DNA from: Janthinobacterium sp. LM6
GTDB taxonomy: Bacteria > Pseudomonadota > Gammaproteobacteria > Burkholderiales > Burkholderiaceae_D
NCBI RefSeq assembly: GCF_002002885.1
Contig: NZ_CP019510.1
Span: 6,138,001 to 6,202,000 of the forward strand
Direction of reading: 5' to 3'
DNA: 64,000 bases
Every line of letters starts with the position of its first letter. Position 1 is the stretch's first letter. The position numbers were made by a program, and so were the translations under genes. The notes under the pieces are model-generated. The model searched no databases and was not told the DNA's origin. It was given only the letters and a program-made list of their open reading frames with translations. Of this stretch, positions 7,822 through 16,074 are shown piece after piece.

Positions 7822-8874
7822 GTGGATTTCGACGCAAACAACACTACTCCCAGACAAGAAGCCATCACCTTCAGCGCCACCGGCAGCGAATACTTCCGTA
7901 TCTGGATCGTCAACCTGCTGCTGAGCATCGTCACCCTGGGCATTTATTCCGCCTGGGCCAAGGTGCGCCGCAACCGCTATTTCTATTCGAGCACCCACCT
8001 GGCGGGCGGCAGCTTCGAATACCATGGCAACGCCATCGCCATCCTGAAGGGCCGCATCGTGGCCGTCGTGCTGATTGCCGGCTACAACATCGCCCTGAAA
8101 GTTGCGCCCCTCGTGGGCTTGCTGATGTTCGTGCTGCTGGCCGCCATCCTGCCCTGGCTGGTATGGAAAAGCCTGCAGTTCAAGCTGTACAACACCAGCT
8201 ACCGCGGCATCCGCTTCGGTTTCGACGGCAGCGCCAGGGAAGCCTACAAGTACTTCCTGTGGCTGCCCATCCTGAATACCTTCACGGCAGGCTTGATGAC
8301 GCCTTTCCTGCATCAGCGCCTGAAACGCTTCCAGCACACGCAAAGCCGTTTCGGCGCCACCCATTTCAGCTTTGACGCCACGGTCGGCAGCTTCTACAAG
8401 ACCTATTTGCTGTTCTTCGCGCTGCTGCTGGGCGGGCTGCTGCTCCTGATTTTCGTCGTCTTCGGCAGCGTGTTCGCCTCGTTCGCGGCCAATGCGAATG
8501 ACAAGACCAAGATTGGCAGCCTGCTGTTTGCCATCGGCGCCTTGTACCTGTGGGCCTTCACCGTGCTGCCGCTGTTCCTGACCATGATCCAGAACCTCAT
8601 CTGGAACCATACGCGCTTGCAGCAGCACCAGTTCCAGTCGCAGCTGACGTGGGGCCGCACCACCTTCATCATGCTGAGCAACCTGCTGGGCATCGTCGTC
8701 ACCCTGGGCCTGTTTACGCCATTCGCCCACGTGCGCTGGCTGAAATACCGCCTGGAAGCGACCTCGATGCTGGTGCATGGCAGCCTGGACGAGTTTGTCG
8801 CCGCCACGGGCCAGCAAGTGTCGGCCACGGGCGAAGGCATGGCCGACCTGCTGGACTTCGACCTGTCGATGTAA
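7822..8874 (+). CDS. YjgN family (DUF898) inner-membrane protein
   Basis: 350 residues, multi-pass. The repeated DUF898 pattern is clear: the first half has FSATGSEYFRIWIVNLLLSIVTLGIYSAWAKVRRNRYF with YSSTHLAGGSFEYHG after it, and near the C-terminus FIMLSNLLGIVVTLGLFTPFAHVRWLKY repeats the theme. The function of this family is unknown. I place the start at GTG 7822 because AAGGAAA lies just upstream, the promoter at 7763-7791 is correctly placed, and the reading frame further upstream is not protein-like. The M48 protease gene begins two bases after the stop, so the two are almost certainly co-expressed, an arrangement also known from other proteobacteria. Confidence 0.9.
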   Translation: MDFDANNTTPRQEAITFSATGSEYFRIWIVNLLLSIVTLGIYSAWAKVRRNRYFYSSTHLAGGSFEYHGNAIAILKGRIVAVVLIAGYNIALKVAPLVGLLMFVLLAAILPWLVWKSLQFKLYNTSYRGIRFGFDGSAREAYKYFLWLPILNTFTAGLMTPFLHQRLKRFQHTQSRFGATHFSFDATVGSFYKTYLLFFALLLGGLLLLIFVVFGSVFASFAANANDKTKIGSLLFAIGALYLWAFTVLPLFLTMIQNLIWNHTRLQQHQFQSQLTWGRTTFIMLSNLLGIVVTLGLFTPFAHVRWLKYRLEATSMLVHGSLDEFVAATGQQVSATGEGMADLLDFDLSM

Positions 8875-8876
8875 GC

Positions 8877-9887
8877 ATGAACGCCACCACGCAGGAAGAC
8901 TATGCCGCGCTGGCCGCCCGCTATTTCGACGGCCAGACCTCGCGCCTGTACCACGTCACGCTCAGCGTGCGCGATGGCCAGGCCGTGCTGGCCGGCGACA
9001 TCGAGCGCAGCTGCCCGCTGGGCGAACTGCACGTGTCAGAACGCAGCCGCCACGCCGTGCGCAAGGTCAGCTTTGCCGATGGCGCCTACCTGGAGATCGC
9101 CGACCAGGCGGCCTTCAACGACATGCTGCACGACACGGGCCACCGCGACGGCTGGGTGGTGCGGCTGCAGCAAAGCTGGCGCGGCGCCCTGCTGGCCACC
9201 GTGGCCACCATCGTGGCCCTGTGGCTCAGCTATCAATACCTGCTGCCGCTGGCGGCCAAGGGCATCGCGTACACCCTGCCGCAGTCGGTCGAACGGCAGC
9301 TGGGCCAGGGCGTGCTCGACATGCTGGACCGCCATGTATTCGCGCCCAGCCAGCTCGATGGCGCGCGCCAGCAAGCCTTGCGCGCCCAGTTCGCGCGCCT
9401 GGCCACGCCCGGCGACAGCACGCCCGAGCACCGCATCGTGTTTCGCAAGAGCAAGATCGGCCCGAACGCGTTTGCCCTGCCATCCGGCGACATCGTGCTG
9501 ACCGACGAAATGATCGAACTGCTGCCGGACGACCAGGCCATCATGGGCGTGCTGGCGCATGAGCTGGGACATTTGCAGCAGCGTCACCTGACGCGACGCA
9601 TCATCCAGACTTCGGCCGTGGGCGCCGGCGCCGCGCTGCTGTTCGGCGACGTGTCGACGGTGGTGGCGACCCTGCCGCCGATGCTGCTGGACCTGAAGTA
9701 TTCGCGCGACGTCGAGCGCGACGCGGACGATTACGCGATCGCCATGCTGCGCCAGAACGGCATCGCGCTGGAACACCTGGCGCAGGTGTTTGTCGCGCTG
9801 GGCAAGCTGGACGAGGGCACGCCGTATCTGTCGAGCCATCCGGCCAGTGCCGAGCGGGTCGAGCGCATCCGCGCCGCACAGCGGTGA
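8877..9887 (+). CDS. M48 family membrane metalloprotease
   Basis: 336 residues. The zinc motif HELGH lies in MGVLAHELGHLQQRH (about residue 225), and the third-ligand region is SRDVERDADDYAIAML. One hydrophobic segment near residues 104-124 (ALLATVATIVALWLSYQYLL) anchors it in the inner membrane. About 100 residues precede that segment and have no recognised domain. M48 proteases such as HtpX and BepA act in membrane or envelope protein quality control. It is tightly coupled to the YjgN-like gene. Repeat copy B begins on the base after its stop codon. Confidence 0.92.
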   Translation: MNATTQEDYAALAARYFDGQTSRLYHVTLSVRDGQAVLAGDIERSCPLGELHVSERSRHAVRKVSFADGAYLEIADQAAFNDMLHDTGHRDGWVVRLQQSWRGALLATVATIVALWLSYQYLLPLAAKGIAYTLPQSVERQLGQGVLDMLDRHVFAPSQLDGARQQALRAQFARLATPGDSTPEHRIVFRKSKIGPNAFALPSGDIVLTDEMIELLPDDQAIMGVLAHELGHLQQRHLTRRIIQTSAVGAGAALLFGDVSTVVATLPPMLLDLKYSRDVERDADDYAIAMLRQNGIALEHLAQVFVALGKLDEGTPYLSSHPASAERVERIRAAQR

Positions 9888-10005
9888 ACACCTGACCAAA
9901 CCTACTGCGCGTCGCGCTTTGCGGCCGGCGATGCTCACCGTACTAAAGTACGGTTGCGCTTCTCGGCCACAAATCACTGCCGCTCGCTACGGTTTTGTCA
10001 GGTGT
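9888..10005 (+). repeat. Stop-adjacent palindromic repeat, family 1, copy B
   Basis: 118-bp imperfect palindrome starting at the first base after the M48 stop codon. Ends: ACACCTGACCAAACC and GGTTTTGTCAGGTGT. Centre: CCGTACTAAAGTACGG. It is the reverse complement of copy A over nearly its whole length but has different, still paired, terminal arms. The next gene is on the same strand. Confidence 0.9.
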
Positions 10006-10110
10006 CGCATGTGTGGATAACGTCGCTCCAAGCGTACACTTTCCCATTCAGCAAGATCCACAAATCACCGGTACACTCAGCAGTATCAGTCTGACTTCCC
10101 CGGAGTGCCC

Positions 10111-11721
10111 ATGCACCTAGTACCATTTCGCTACCTGACCTTCATTGCGACGGCAGCCATCTTTGTCCTGTCCCTGTTCTACTACGATCATTACTGGCTG
10201 CCCGTGCTGGCCGGCGCCCTGACCCTGGTCGGCATCAGCGACCTGCTGCAAACGAAGCGCGCCCTGCGCCGCAACTACCCCATCCTCGCGCATTTCCGCT
10301 TCTTTTTTGAGAGCATCCGCCCCGAGATCCGCCAGTATTTTCTGGAAAGCGACAGCGAGGCGACGCCGTTTTCGCGCAGCCAGCGCAGCATCGTCTACCA
10401 GCGCGCCAAGGAGCAGACGGACAAGCGCCCGTTCGGCACCCAGCTCGACGTGTACGAAGCGGGCTATGAATGGATCAACCACTCCATCGCTCCCGCCAAG
10501 GTGACGGGCCACGACTTCCGCATCGAGATCGGCAACCATCCGGACTGCCCGCGCGCAAAGCCGTATTCGGCCAGCGTCTTCAATATCTCGGCGATGAGCT
10601 TTGGCGCCCTGTCGGCCAACGCCATCCTGGCCCTGAACGGCGGCGCGCGCAGCGGCGGTTTCATGCACGACACGGGCGAAGGCAGCATCAGCCCCTACCA
10701 CCGCGAAAACGGCGGCGACCTGGTATGGGAAATCGGCTCCGGCTACTTCGGCTGCCGCAACCAGGACGGCACGTTTTCGGAAGAGCGCTTCATCGCCAAC
10801 GCCAGCTCGGAGCAGGTGAAAATGATCGAGCTGAAAATGTCGCAGGGCGCCAAGCCGGGCCACGGCGGCGTGCTGCCTGGCCCGAAAGTGACCATCGAAA
10901 TCGCCACCACGCGCGGCGTGATGGTGGGCGAGGATTGCGTCTCGCCGGCCGCGCACAGCGCCTTTTCCACGCCGCTGGAAATGCTGCGCTTCATCGACCG
11001 CCTGCGCACCCTGTCGGGCGGCAAGCCGACGGGCTTCAAGCTGGCCATCGGCCACCCGTGGGAATTTTTCGCCATCGTGAAAGCCATGCTGGAAACGGGC
11101 ATCACGCCCGACTTCATCGTCGTCGACGGCAGCGAAGGCGGCACGGGCGCGGCGCCCCTGGAATTCACGGACCACGTGGGCACGCCGCTGCAGGAAGCGC
11201 TGGTGCTCGTGCATAACACCCTGGTGGGCGCCAACCTGCGCGACAGAATCAAGATCGGCTGCTCGGGCAAGATCATCACGGCCTTCGACATCGCCCGCTT
11301 GCTGGCGCTGGGCGCCGACTGGTGCAATTCGGCGCGCGGCTTCATGTTCGCACTGGGCTGCATCCAGTCGCAAAGCTGCCACACGGACCGCTGCCCCACG
11401 GGCGTGGCCACGCAAGACCCGCAGCGCCAGCGCGCGCTGGTGGTGTCGGACAAGATCTCCCGCGTGGCGCACTTCCACCAGAACACCATGAAGGCGCTGG
11501 CCGAACTGATCGCCGCCGCCGGCCTGGCGCATCCGCAGGAACTGCGCCCGCACCACCTGGTGCGGCGCATCTCGCCGAACCAGGTGAAACTGGCCTCGGC
11601 CCTGCTGCCCTTCCTGGAAGCGGGCCAGCTGCTCGACCCGAGCCAGCTGCCGCAACTGCCGCCCGTGTTCGGCCTGTACTGGCCGAAGGCGCAATCGGCT
11701 TCGTTCCAGCGCCTCGATTGA
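10111..11721 (+). CDS. FMN-binding glutamate synthase family protein
   Basis: 536 residues. Two hydrophobic segments at the N-terminus (about residues 6-45) suggest membrane attachment. The rest is a GltS FMN-binding barrel: FNISAMSFGALSANAI, the phosphate-binding region VVDGSEGGTGAAPLEF, then GCSGKIITAFDIARLLALGADWCNSARGF. The cysteine cluster CIQSQSCHTDRCPTG corresponds to the 3Fe-4S ligands of glutamate synthase. There is no glutaminase domain, so it is not a complete GOGAT; the substrate is unknown. I chose ATG 10111, with GGAG five bases before it, over the in-frame GTG at 10105. Confidence 0.9.
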   Translation: MHLVPFRYLTFIATAAIFVLSLFYYDHYWLPVLAGALTLVGISDLLQTKRALRRNYPILAHFRFFFESIRPEIRQYFLESDSEATPFSRSQRSIVYQRAKEQTDKRPFGTQLDVYEAGYEWINHSIAPAKVTGHDFRIEIGNHPDCPRAKPYSASVFNISAMSFGALSANAILALNGGARSGGFMHDTGEGSISPYHRENGGDLVWEIGSGYFGCRNQDGTFSEERFIANASSEQVKMIELKMSQGAKPGHGGVLPGPKVTIEIATTRGVMVGEDCVSPAAHSAFSTPLEMLRFIDRLRTLSGGKPTGFKLAIGHPWEFFAIVKAMLETGITPDFIVVDGSEGGTGAAPLEFTDHVGTPLQEALVLVHNTLVGANLRDRIKIGCSGKIITAFDIARLLALGADWCNSARGFMFALGCIQSQSCHTDRCPTGVATQDPQRQRALVVSDKISRVAHFHQNTMKALAELIAAAGLAHPQELRPHHLVRRISPNQVKLASALLPFLEAGQLLDPSQLPQLPPVFGLYWPKAQSASFQRLD

Positions 11722-11727
11722 GACAGT

Positions 11728-11774
11728 GTTTGCGCAAGTGGAGCAATACCACTTAATAACCACTTGCGCAAAAA
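11728..11774 (+). terminator. Long inverted repeat after the glutamate-synthase-like gene
   Basis: TTTGCGCAAGTGG (11729-11741) and CCACTTGCGCAAA (11760-11772) are perfect 13-base complements. The 18-base loop holds a second ACCACTT that could pair with AAGTGG instead. There is no T-run, so it is either a weak terminator or an operator-like element. Confidence 0.5.
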
Positions 11775-11902
11775 CCCAAATCCAATACAATACCAAAACA
11801 AGTACAAAACCAAGGCAGCTTGTCCGGTGACCGCCACGATGCGCCACCACGGTGCCAGAATACGTATGCCGTCGTCACAATACATACCGGAGGAGTTGCA
11901 GC

Positions 11903-13444
11903 ATGGAGCAGGGTTTGCGCGAAAAAGTAGGACAGCTGTTCATGGTGGGCTTCGACGCCCTGCAGGCGGACGAGCATATCAAGACCTTGATACGCGACAA
12001 GAAGGTGGGCGGCGTGATCCTGTTCCGCCGCAACGTGCACACGCCCGCGCAAGTGTCCGCCCTGTGCCGCGAGCTGCAGGAGATCAACGCGGAAGTGTCC
12101 GACATTCCGCTCTTGATTTCCATCGACCAGGAAGGCGGCATGGTCATGCGCATCGAGCAGGGCGTCACGCCGATTCCTGCGGCGATGGCCTTCCAGGCGG
12201 CCGGCTCCATCGACGACTGCGAACGCATGAACCAGATCAGCGGCGATGAAATGCGCCAGGTGGGCATCAACCTGCTGCTCGCGCCCGTGCTGGACGTGAA
12301 CAACAACCGCAACAACCCCGTCATCGGCGTGCGCGCGTATGGCGAAGATGCCGCCACTGTCATCGACTACGGCATGGCGGCCATGCGCGGCCAGCGCGCC
12401 AGCGGCATGGCCGTCACCGCCAAGCACTTCCCCGGCCACGGCGACACGGCCATCGACACGCATTACGCCATGGCCCTGGTCCCGCACGACAAGGAACGCC
12501 TGCACGCCGTGGAACTGGCGCCGTTCCGCGCCGCCATTGCCGGCGGCGTGGACGCCATCATGACGGCGCACGTGGTCTTCCCCGCCTTCGAGTCCGACGC
12601 CAGCGTGCCGGCCACCCTGTCGAAGGGCGTGCTGACGGACCTGCTGCGCGGTGAAATGCAATACAAGGGCGTCGTCATCACCGATTGCCTGGAAATGGCG
12701 GCCATCGCCGACGGCATCGGCATCGCCCAGGGCGCCATCGCCACCCTGCAGGCGGGCGCCGACATCGTCCTCATCTCGCACCGCGAAGCGCAGCAGACGG
12801 CCGCCATCGACGCCGTCATCGACGCCGTGCAGCGCGGCGACATCGCCATCGACCGCATCGACGCCGCTTGCGCGCGCGTGGCTGAACTCAAACGCAACCG
12901 CGCCGTGCGCGACTGGCGTGCTCGCCCCGTCGCTCCGCCGGCGCTGATGCAGCCGGCCGCCATGGCCCTGTCGCAGCTGCTGCAAAAGGCCGCCTTGCGC
13001 GTGCAGGGCGATTACCGCCCGCTCGACGCGGGCCTGCCCGTGACCCTGCTGACGGTGGAAGTGCGTTCGCGCAGCGAAATCGACGAAGTGGCGCTGGGCC
13101 GCAACAAGGAAGCGCGCAGCTCGATGCTGCCGGCGCTGCTCGAAGCGGGCCTGGACGTGCGCGAATACGCCCTATCGGCCGAAGCGCTGGACGAAGAAGT
13201 GGCGGCTGCCATTGATTTTGCGCAAGGCGCGCAACAGATCGTGCTGCAAACGTATAACGCCATGTTCGTCGACGGCCAGCGCCGCCTCGTCGACGCCCTG
13301 CCGCACGATAAACTGTGGCTGGTGGCGGGCCGTTTGCCCTACGACCTGGACCTGGCGCCGAATGCGCAAGGCCGCCTGGCCGCCTTCGGCTGCCGCCCGG
13401 CCGCGCTGGTGCCCGTGGTGGAAAAACTGGCCGGCAAGGCGTAA
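11903..13444 (+). CDS. GH3 beta-N-acetylhexosaminidase, two-domain NagZ type
   Basis: 513 residues. The first 340 or so are a GH3 barrel with the NagZ signature KHFPGHGDT, whose His-Asp dyad acts as acid/base, and the nucleophile region VVITDCLEM. Such enzymes remove N-acetylglucosamine from muropeptides in cell-wall recycling. Gram-negative NagZ is normally a single domain near 340 residues; here about 170 more residues follow, resembling the second domain of Gram-positive NagZ proteins. No signal peptide, so cytoplasmic. The start at ATG 11903 has GGAGGAG eight bases upstream; the frame runs further 5' but without such a site. Confidence 0.88.
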   Translation: MEQGLREKVGQLFMVGFDALQADEHIKTLIRDKKVGGVILFRRNVHTPAQVSALCRELQEINAEVSDIPLLISIDQEGGMVMRIEQGVTPIPAAMAFQAAGSIDDCERMNQISGDEMRQVGINLLLAPVLDVNNNRNNPVIGVRAYGEDAATVIDYGMAAMRGQRASGMAVTAKHFPGHGDTAIDTHYAMALVPHDKERLHAVELAPFRAAIAGGVDAIMTAHVVFPAFESDASVPATLSKGVLTDLLRGEMQYKGVVITDCLEMAAIADGIGIAQGAIATLQAGADIVLISHREAQQTAAIDAVIDAVQRGDIAIDRIDAACARVAELKRNRAVRDWRARPVAPPALMQPAAMALSQLLQKAALRVQGDYRPLDAGLPVTLLTVEVRSRSEIDEVALGRNKEARSSMLPALLEAGLDVREYALSAEALDEEVAAAIDFAQGAQQIVLQTYNAMFVDGQRRLVDALPHDKLWLVAGRLPYDLDLAPNAQGRLAAFGCRPAALVPVVEKLAGKA

Positions 13445-13465
13445 AGCCACGCTGCCCTCCTGCAC

Positions 13466-13491
13466 ATGCCGGGCCTTGCCCGGCATTTTTT
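13466..13491 (+). terminator. Intrinsic terminator of the GH3 gene
   Basis: ATGCCGGG, short loop, CCCGGCAT, then six T. The T-run overlaps the stop codon of the converging SDR gene (13490-13492). Confidence 0.88.
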
Positions 13492-14479
13492 ATGCCGCGT
13501 CGCAATCGAAACGCACGCCCGTCATCTGTTCGCTCAGCGTCCATAGCCGGCGCGCCTTCCCGGGATCGATGGCCCAGCGCCGCACGCCCGGCCCCGTGCT
13601 GTCGTCAGGCACCAGGATAGCGATATCGCAATCCTCGCAATACACGCCGCCCATGCCGTCAAGCTGCGCGCTGTTGGCACACCAGACGGCGGTGGCGGCG
13701 CCCTGCGCCACGTTCTTGAAACCCGACTGCGGCGGCGGATTCACGTGGCCCGCATCGTCAAGCGCTCCCACCCTGCGCAAATCATCCTGGTCCAGGTGGC
13801 GCACCAGCGGCGTCAGGATGGCCCCCGGATGCAGCGAGAAGGCGCGCACGCCGTGCGCCGCACCGCGCCGGTCCAGTTCCACGGCAAACAGGGCATTGGC
13901 GCTTTTCGACTGCGCGTACGCGCGCCATTTGTCGTACGGCTGGCGCAGAAAATGCGGGTCGTCCAGGTCGACGCCTGCCTGCCGGTGTCCCAGCGACGAC
14001 ACGCACGCCACGCGCGCGCCCTGCACCTGCCGCAAGGCGGGCCACAGGCGCGCCGTCAACTGGAAATGCCCCAGGTGATTCGTCGCGAACTGCGCCTCGT
14101 AGCCGCGCGCATCGCGCAGCAGGGGCGTGGCCATGATGCCGGCGCCGTTCACCAGCAGGTGCAAGGTGCGGCCGGTGGCAAGAAAGGCGGCGGCAAAGGC
14201 GTCGATCGATTGCGGATCGAGCAGGTCGAGCGCGGCGACCTCCACGCCGGCCATGCCGGCCAGGGCCGCTTGCGCCTGATGCTGGTCGCGCGCCGGGACG
14301 AGCACCCTGGCGCCGGCACCAGCCAGCACGCGCACCGTTTCCCGCCCCAGGCCCGACGCGCCGCCCGTGACGATGGCCTGCACGCCGGACAGGTCGCTGC
14401 CGGCCAGCACCTCGCTGGCGGTCGTGGCCGCGCCGAAGCCGGAATGAAGGGGAATTTGCCTGTGATCGCCGTATGTCAT
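13490..14479 (-). CDS. Short-chain dehydrogenase/reductase
   Basis: 329 residues. Rossmann cofactor motif TGGASGLGRETVRVLAGAG at about residues 38-56, then NGAGIM for the NAG strand, and the catalytic Tyr and Lys in YDKWRAYAQSKSANALFAVEL. The sequence resembles the WW-domain oxidoreductase/retinol dehydrogenase-like group of SDRs; the substrate is unknown. About 35 residues precede the Rossmann fold. It is divergent from an AraC regulator 128 bases away, which is the obvious candidate for its control. Convergent with the GH3 gene. Confidence 0.9.
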   Translation of the reverse strand: MTYGDHRQIPLHSGFGAATTASEVLAGSDLSGVQAIVTGGASGLGRETVRVLAGAGARVLVPARDQHQAQAALAGMAGVEVAALDLLDPQSIDAFAAAFLATGRTLHLLVNGAGIMATPLLRDARGYEAQFATNHLGHFQLTARLWPALRQVQGARVACVSSLGHRQAGVDLDDPHFLRQPYDKWRAYAQSKSANALFAVELDRRGAAHGVRAFSLHPGAILTPLVRHLDQDDLRRVGALDDAGHVNPPPQSGFKNVAQGAATAVWCANSAQLDGMGGVYCEDCDIAILVPDDSTGPGVRRWAIDPGKARRLWTLSEQMTGVRFDCDAA

Positions 14480-14607
14480 GTCTGCCTCTGCATGTGGGTG
14501 ACCAGCGCGGGATGGCTGGCGACATGCTTATTTTGCGCGGGCTGTTCTGGACGGGGAATGGCGTAAAATCTTCATTACTATCGCCATCGTCCAAAATTGC
14601 CGCCACC

Positions 14608-15528
14608 ATGGATTTGCTCTCCAATGTACTCTCGCTGTTTGATACGCGCAGCTCCTACTTTGCCGGCCTGAAGGCGGGCGGCGAGTGGGCCATCGACTTT
14701 CCGCCGCCGGACGGCATCAAGTTCAACGCCGTGATCGAAGGCGGCTGCTGGCTGACGGTCGCGGGCATCGACGCTCCCGTGCCGCTGCAGACGGGCGACT
14801 GCTTCCTGCTGGCGCCGGGACGCGCGTTCACCCTGGCCAGCACGCCCGGCTTGCCGGCCGCGCCAGCGCTGGAAGTGTACCGGCACACGCAACAGGGCGT
14901 GGCCCGCCACGGCACGCCGCAGCACGATTTCTTCCTCATCGGCGGACGCTTCCACTTTGGCGACGAAGCGGCCATCCTGCTCGACTGCCTGCCGCCGCTG
15001 CTGCACGTGCGCGGCGATACGGACCAGGCCAGCGTGCTGCACTGGGCCTTGCAACGGCTGGCGCAGGAACTGCAGGCGACGGCGCCCGGCGCGGCGCTGA
15101 TGACGCGCCACCTTGGCCACATGATGCTGCTGCAAATGCTGCGCCAGTATCTTGAAGCGCAGGCCTCGCACCCGGTGGGCTGGCTGTTCGCCCTGGCCGA
15201 TCCACGGCTGCGCGCCGCCATCGAGGCCATGCATGCGCAACCGGCGCGGCGCTGGACCTTGGCGCAGCTGGCCGCCGTCGCGGGGCAGTCGCGCTCCGCC
15301 TTTGCCTTGCACTTCAAGAAGCGGGTGGGCGTGACGCCGCTCGACTATCTGCTGCGCTGGCGCATGCGCCTGGCCACGCGGCGCCTGAAGGGCGGCAGCG
15401 CACCCATCACCTTGATCGCACAGGCACTGGGCTACGATTCCGACAGCGCCTTCAGCCATGCTTTCAAGCGCGTCATGGCCTGCTCGCCGCGCCAGTACCG
15501 GCTGCGCCACGCAGGTGCGCAGGCGTAA
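14608..15528 (+). CDS. AraC family regulator with cupin sensor
   Basis: 306 residues. The N-terminal half is a cupin-type sensor (GGCWLTVAGIDAPVPLQTGDCFLLAPGR). The C-terminal 100 residues are two helix-turn-helix units: WTLAQLAAVAGQSRSAFALHF, then APITLIAQALGYDSDSAFSHAF. This is the usual arrangement of AraC_N-type activators that often control a neighbouring oxidoreductase. The divergent SDR fits that role. The start ATG 14608 was chosen because the protein-like sequence begins there, although the frame stays open further upstream and the ribosome-binding site is weak. Confidence 0.9.
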   Translation: MDLLSNVLSLFDTRSSYFAGLKAGGEWAIDFPPPDGIKFNAVIEGGCWLTVAGIDAPVPLQTGDCFLLAPGRAFTLASTPGLPAAPALEVYRHTQQGVARHGTPQHDFFLIGGRFHFGDEAAILLDCLPPLLHVRGDTDQASVLHWALQRLAQELQATAPGAALMTRHLGHMMLLQMLRQYLEAQASHPVGWLFALADPRLRAAIEAMHAQPARRWTLAQLAAVAGQSRSAFALHFKKRVGVTPLDYLLRWRMRLATRRLKGGSAPITLIAQALGYDSDSAFSHAFKRVMACSPRQYRLRHAGAQA

Positions 15529-15552
15529 AAAAACCCGCGCTTGCGGGTTTTA
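15526..15552 (+). terminator. Intrinsic terminator after the AraC gene
   Basis: AAACCCGC, loop, GCGGGTTTT, with an A-run on the left and a T-run on the right. It can work for both strands and so could also end the small minus-strand gene at 15564. Confidence 0.85.
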
Positions 15553-15563
15553 ATCATACAAGG

Positions 15564-15725
15564 TCAGCGCGCCGGCACCGGCGGCAAGGCCGCTACCGCC
15601 AGCAAGGCAAACGGTCCGAGGAACAGGCCGATGCCGAACCAGAGTCCCCCGTGGCGGCCGCGCCGGCTGGCCAGCAGCCAGGTGGCGACCGCAAACAAAA
15701 ACATGAAGATCAACAGTATCGCCAT
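15564..15725 (-). CDS. Small two-helix membrane protein, unknown
   Basis: 53 residues with two hydrophobic segments (AILLIFMFLFAVATWLLA and LWFGIGLFLGPFALLAVAAL) joined by a basic loop RRGRHGG. The start at 15725 has AAGGAG at good spacing; the frame is open another 13 codons upstream without such a site. No family recognised. It stands alone between two transcription units on the minus strand, downstream of the feo genes. Confidence 0.65.
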   Translation of the reverse strand: MAILLIFMFLFAVATWLLASRRGRHGGLWFGIGLFLGPFALLAVAALPPVPAR

Positions 15726-15789
15726 TGCCACTCCTTGCCATACGGAAAGCCCAGTGTAGCCCACGGGCGCGCCCGTGGCTACACTGCAA

Positions 15790-16065
15790 TTAGCGCTGCA
15801 CCTGCATCAGGATCACGCGCTTGCTGCTGCCGTCGGCTGGCGGCGTGTTTGACGGCGGCGGCGGGCTGTCGCACGAGCCGCAGGAACCGCAACCGCTGCC
15901 GCAGCCCGGCGCCACCTTGAAAAAGGTCGACATCTTCGCCTCATCGAGGCCGCAGCGCACGAGGCCCCGCACGATGGCGCGGCGCACGCCCGCCGGCAGG
16001 TACTTGGTCGAAAAATGCAGCAGCGCGGCTGCGACGATCAGGGCGACGATGAGGGTTTGCCACAT
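15790..16065 (-). CDS. FeoB-associated Cys-rich membrane protein (DUF6587-like)
   Basis: 91 residues. A single N-terminal membrane segment (TLIVALIVAAALLHF) is followed by a basic stretch and a cysteine cluster PGCGSGCGSCGSCDS, then a Pro-rich tail. Small proteins of this shape follow feoB in many genomes and are thought to assist FeoB, perhaps by handling iron. It begins nine bases after the feoB stop, so it is in the feoAB operon. Confidence 0.8.
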   Translation of the reverse strand: MWQTLIVALIVAAALLHFSTKYLPAGVRRAIVRGLVRCGLDEAKMSTFFKVAPGCGSGCGSCGSCDSPPPPSNTPPADGSSKRVILMQVQR

Positions 16066-16074
16066 GGTTTTCTC

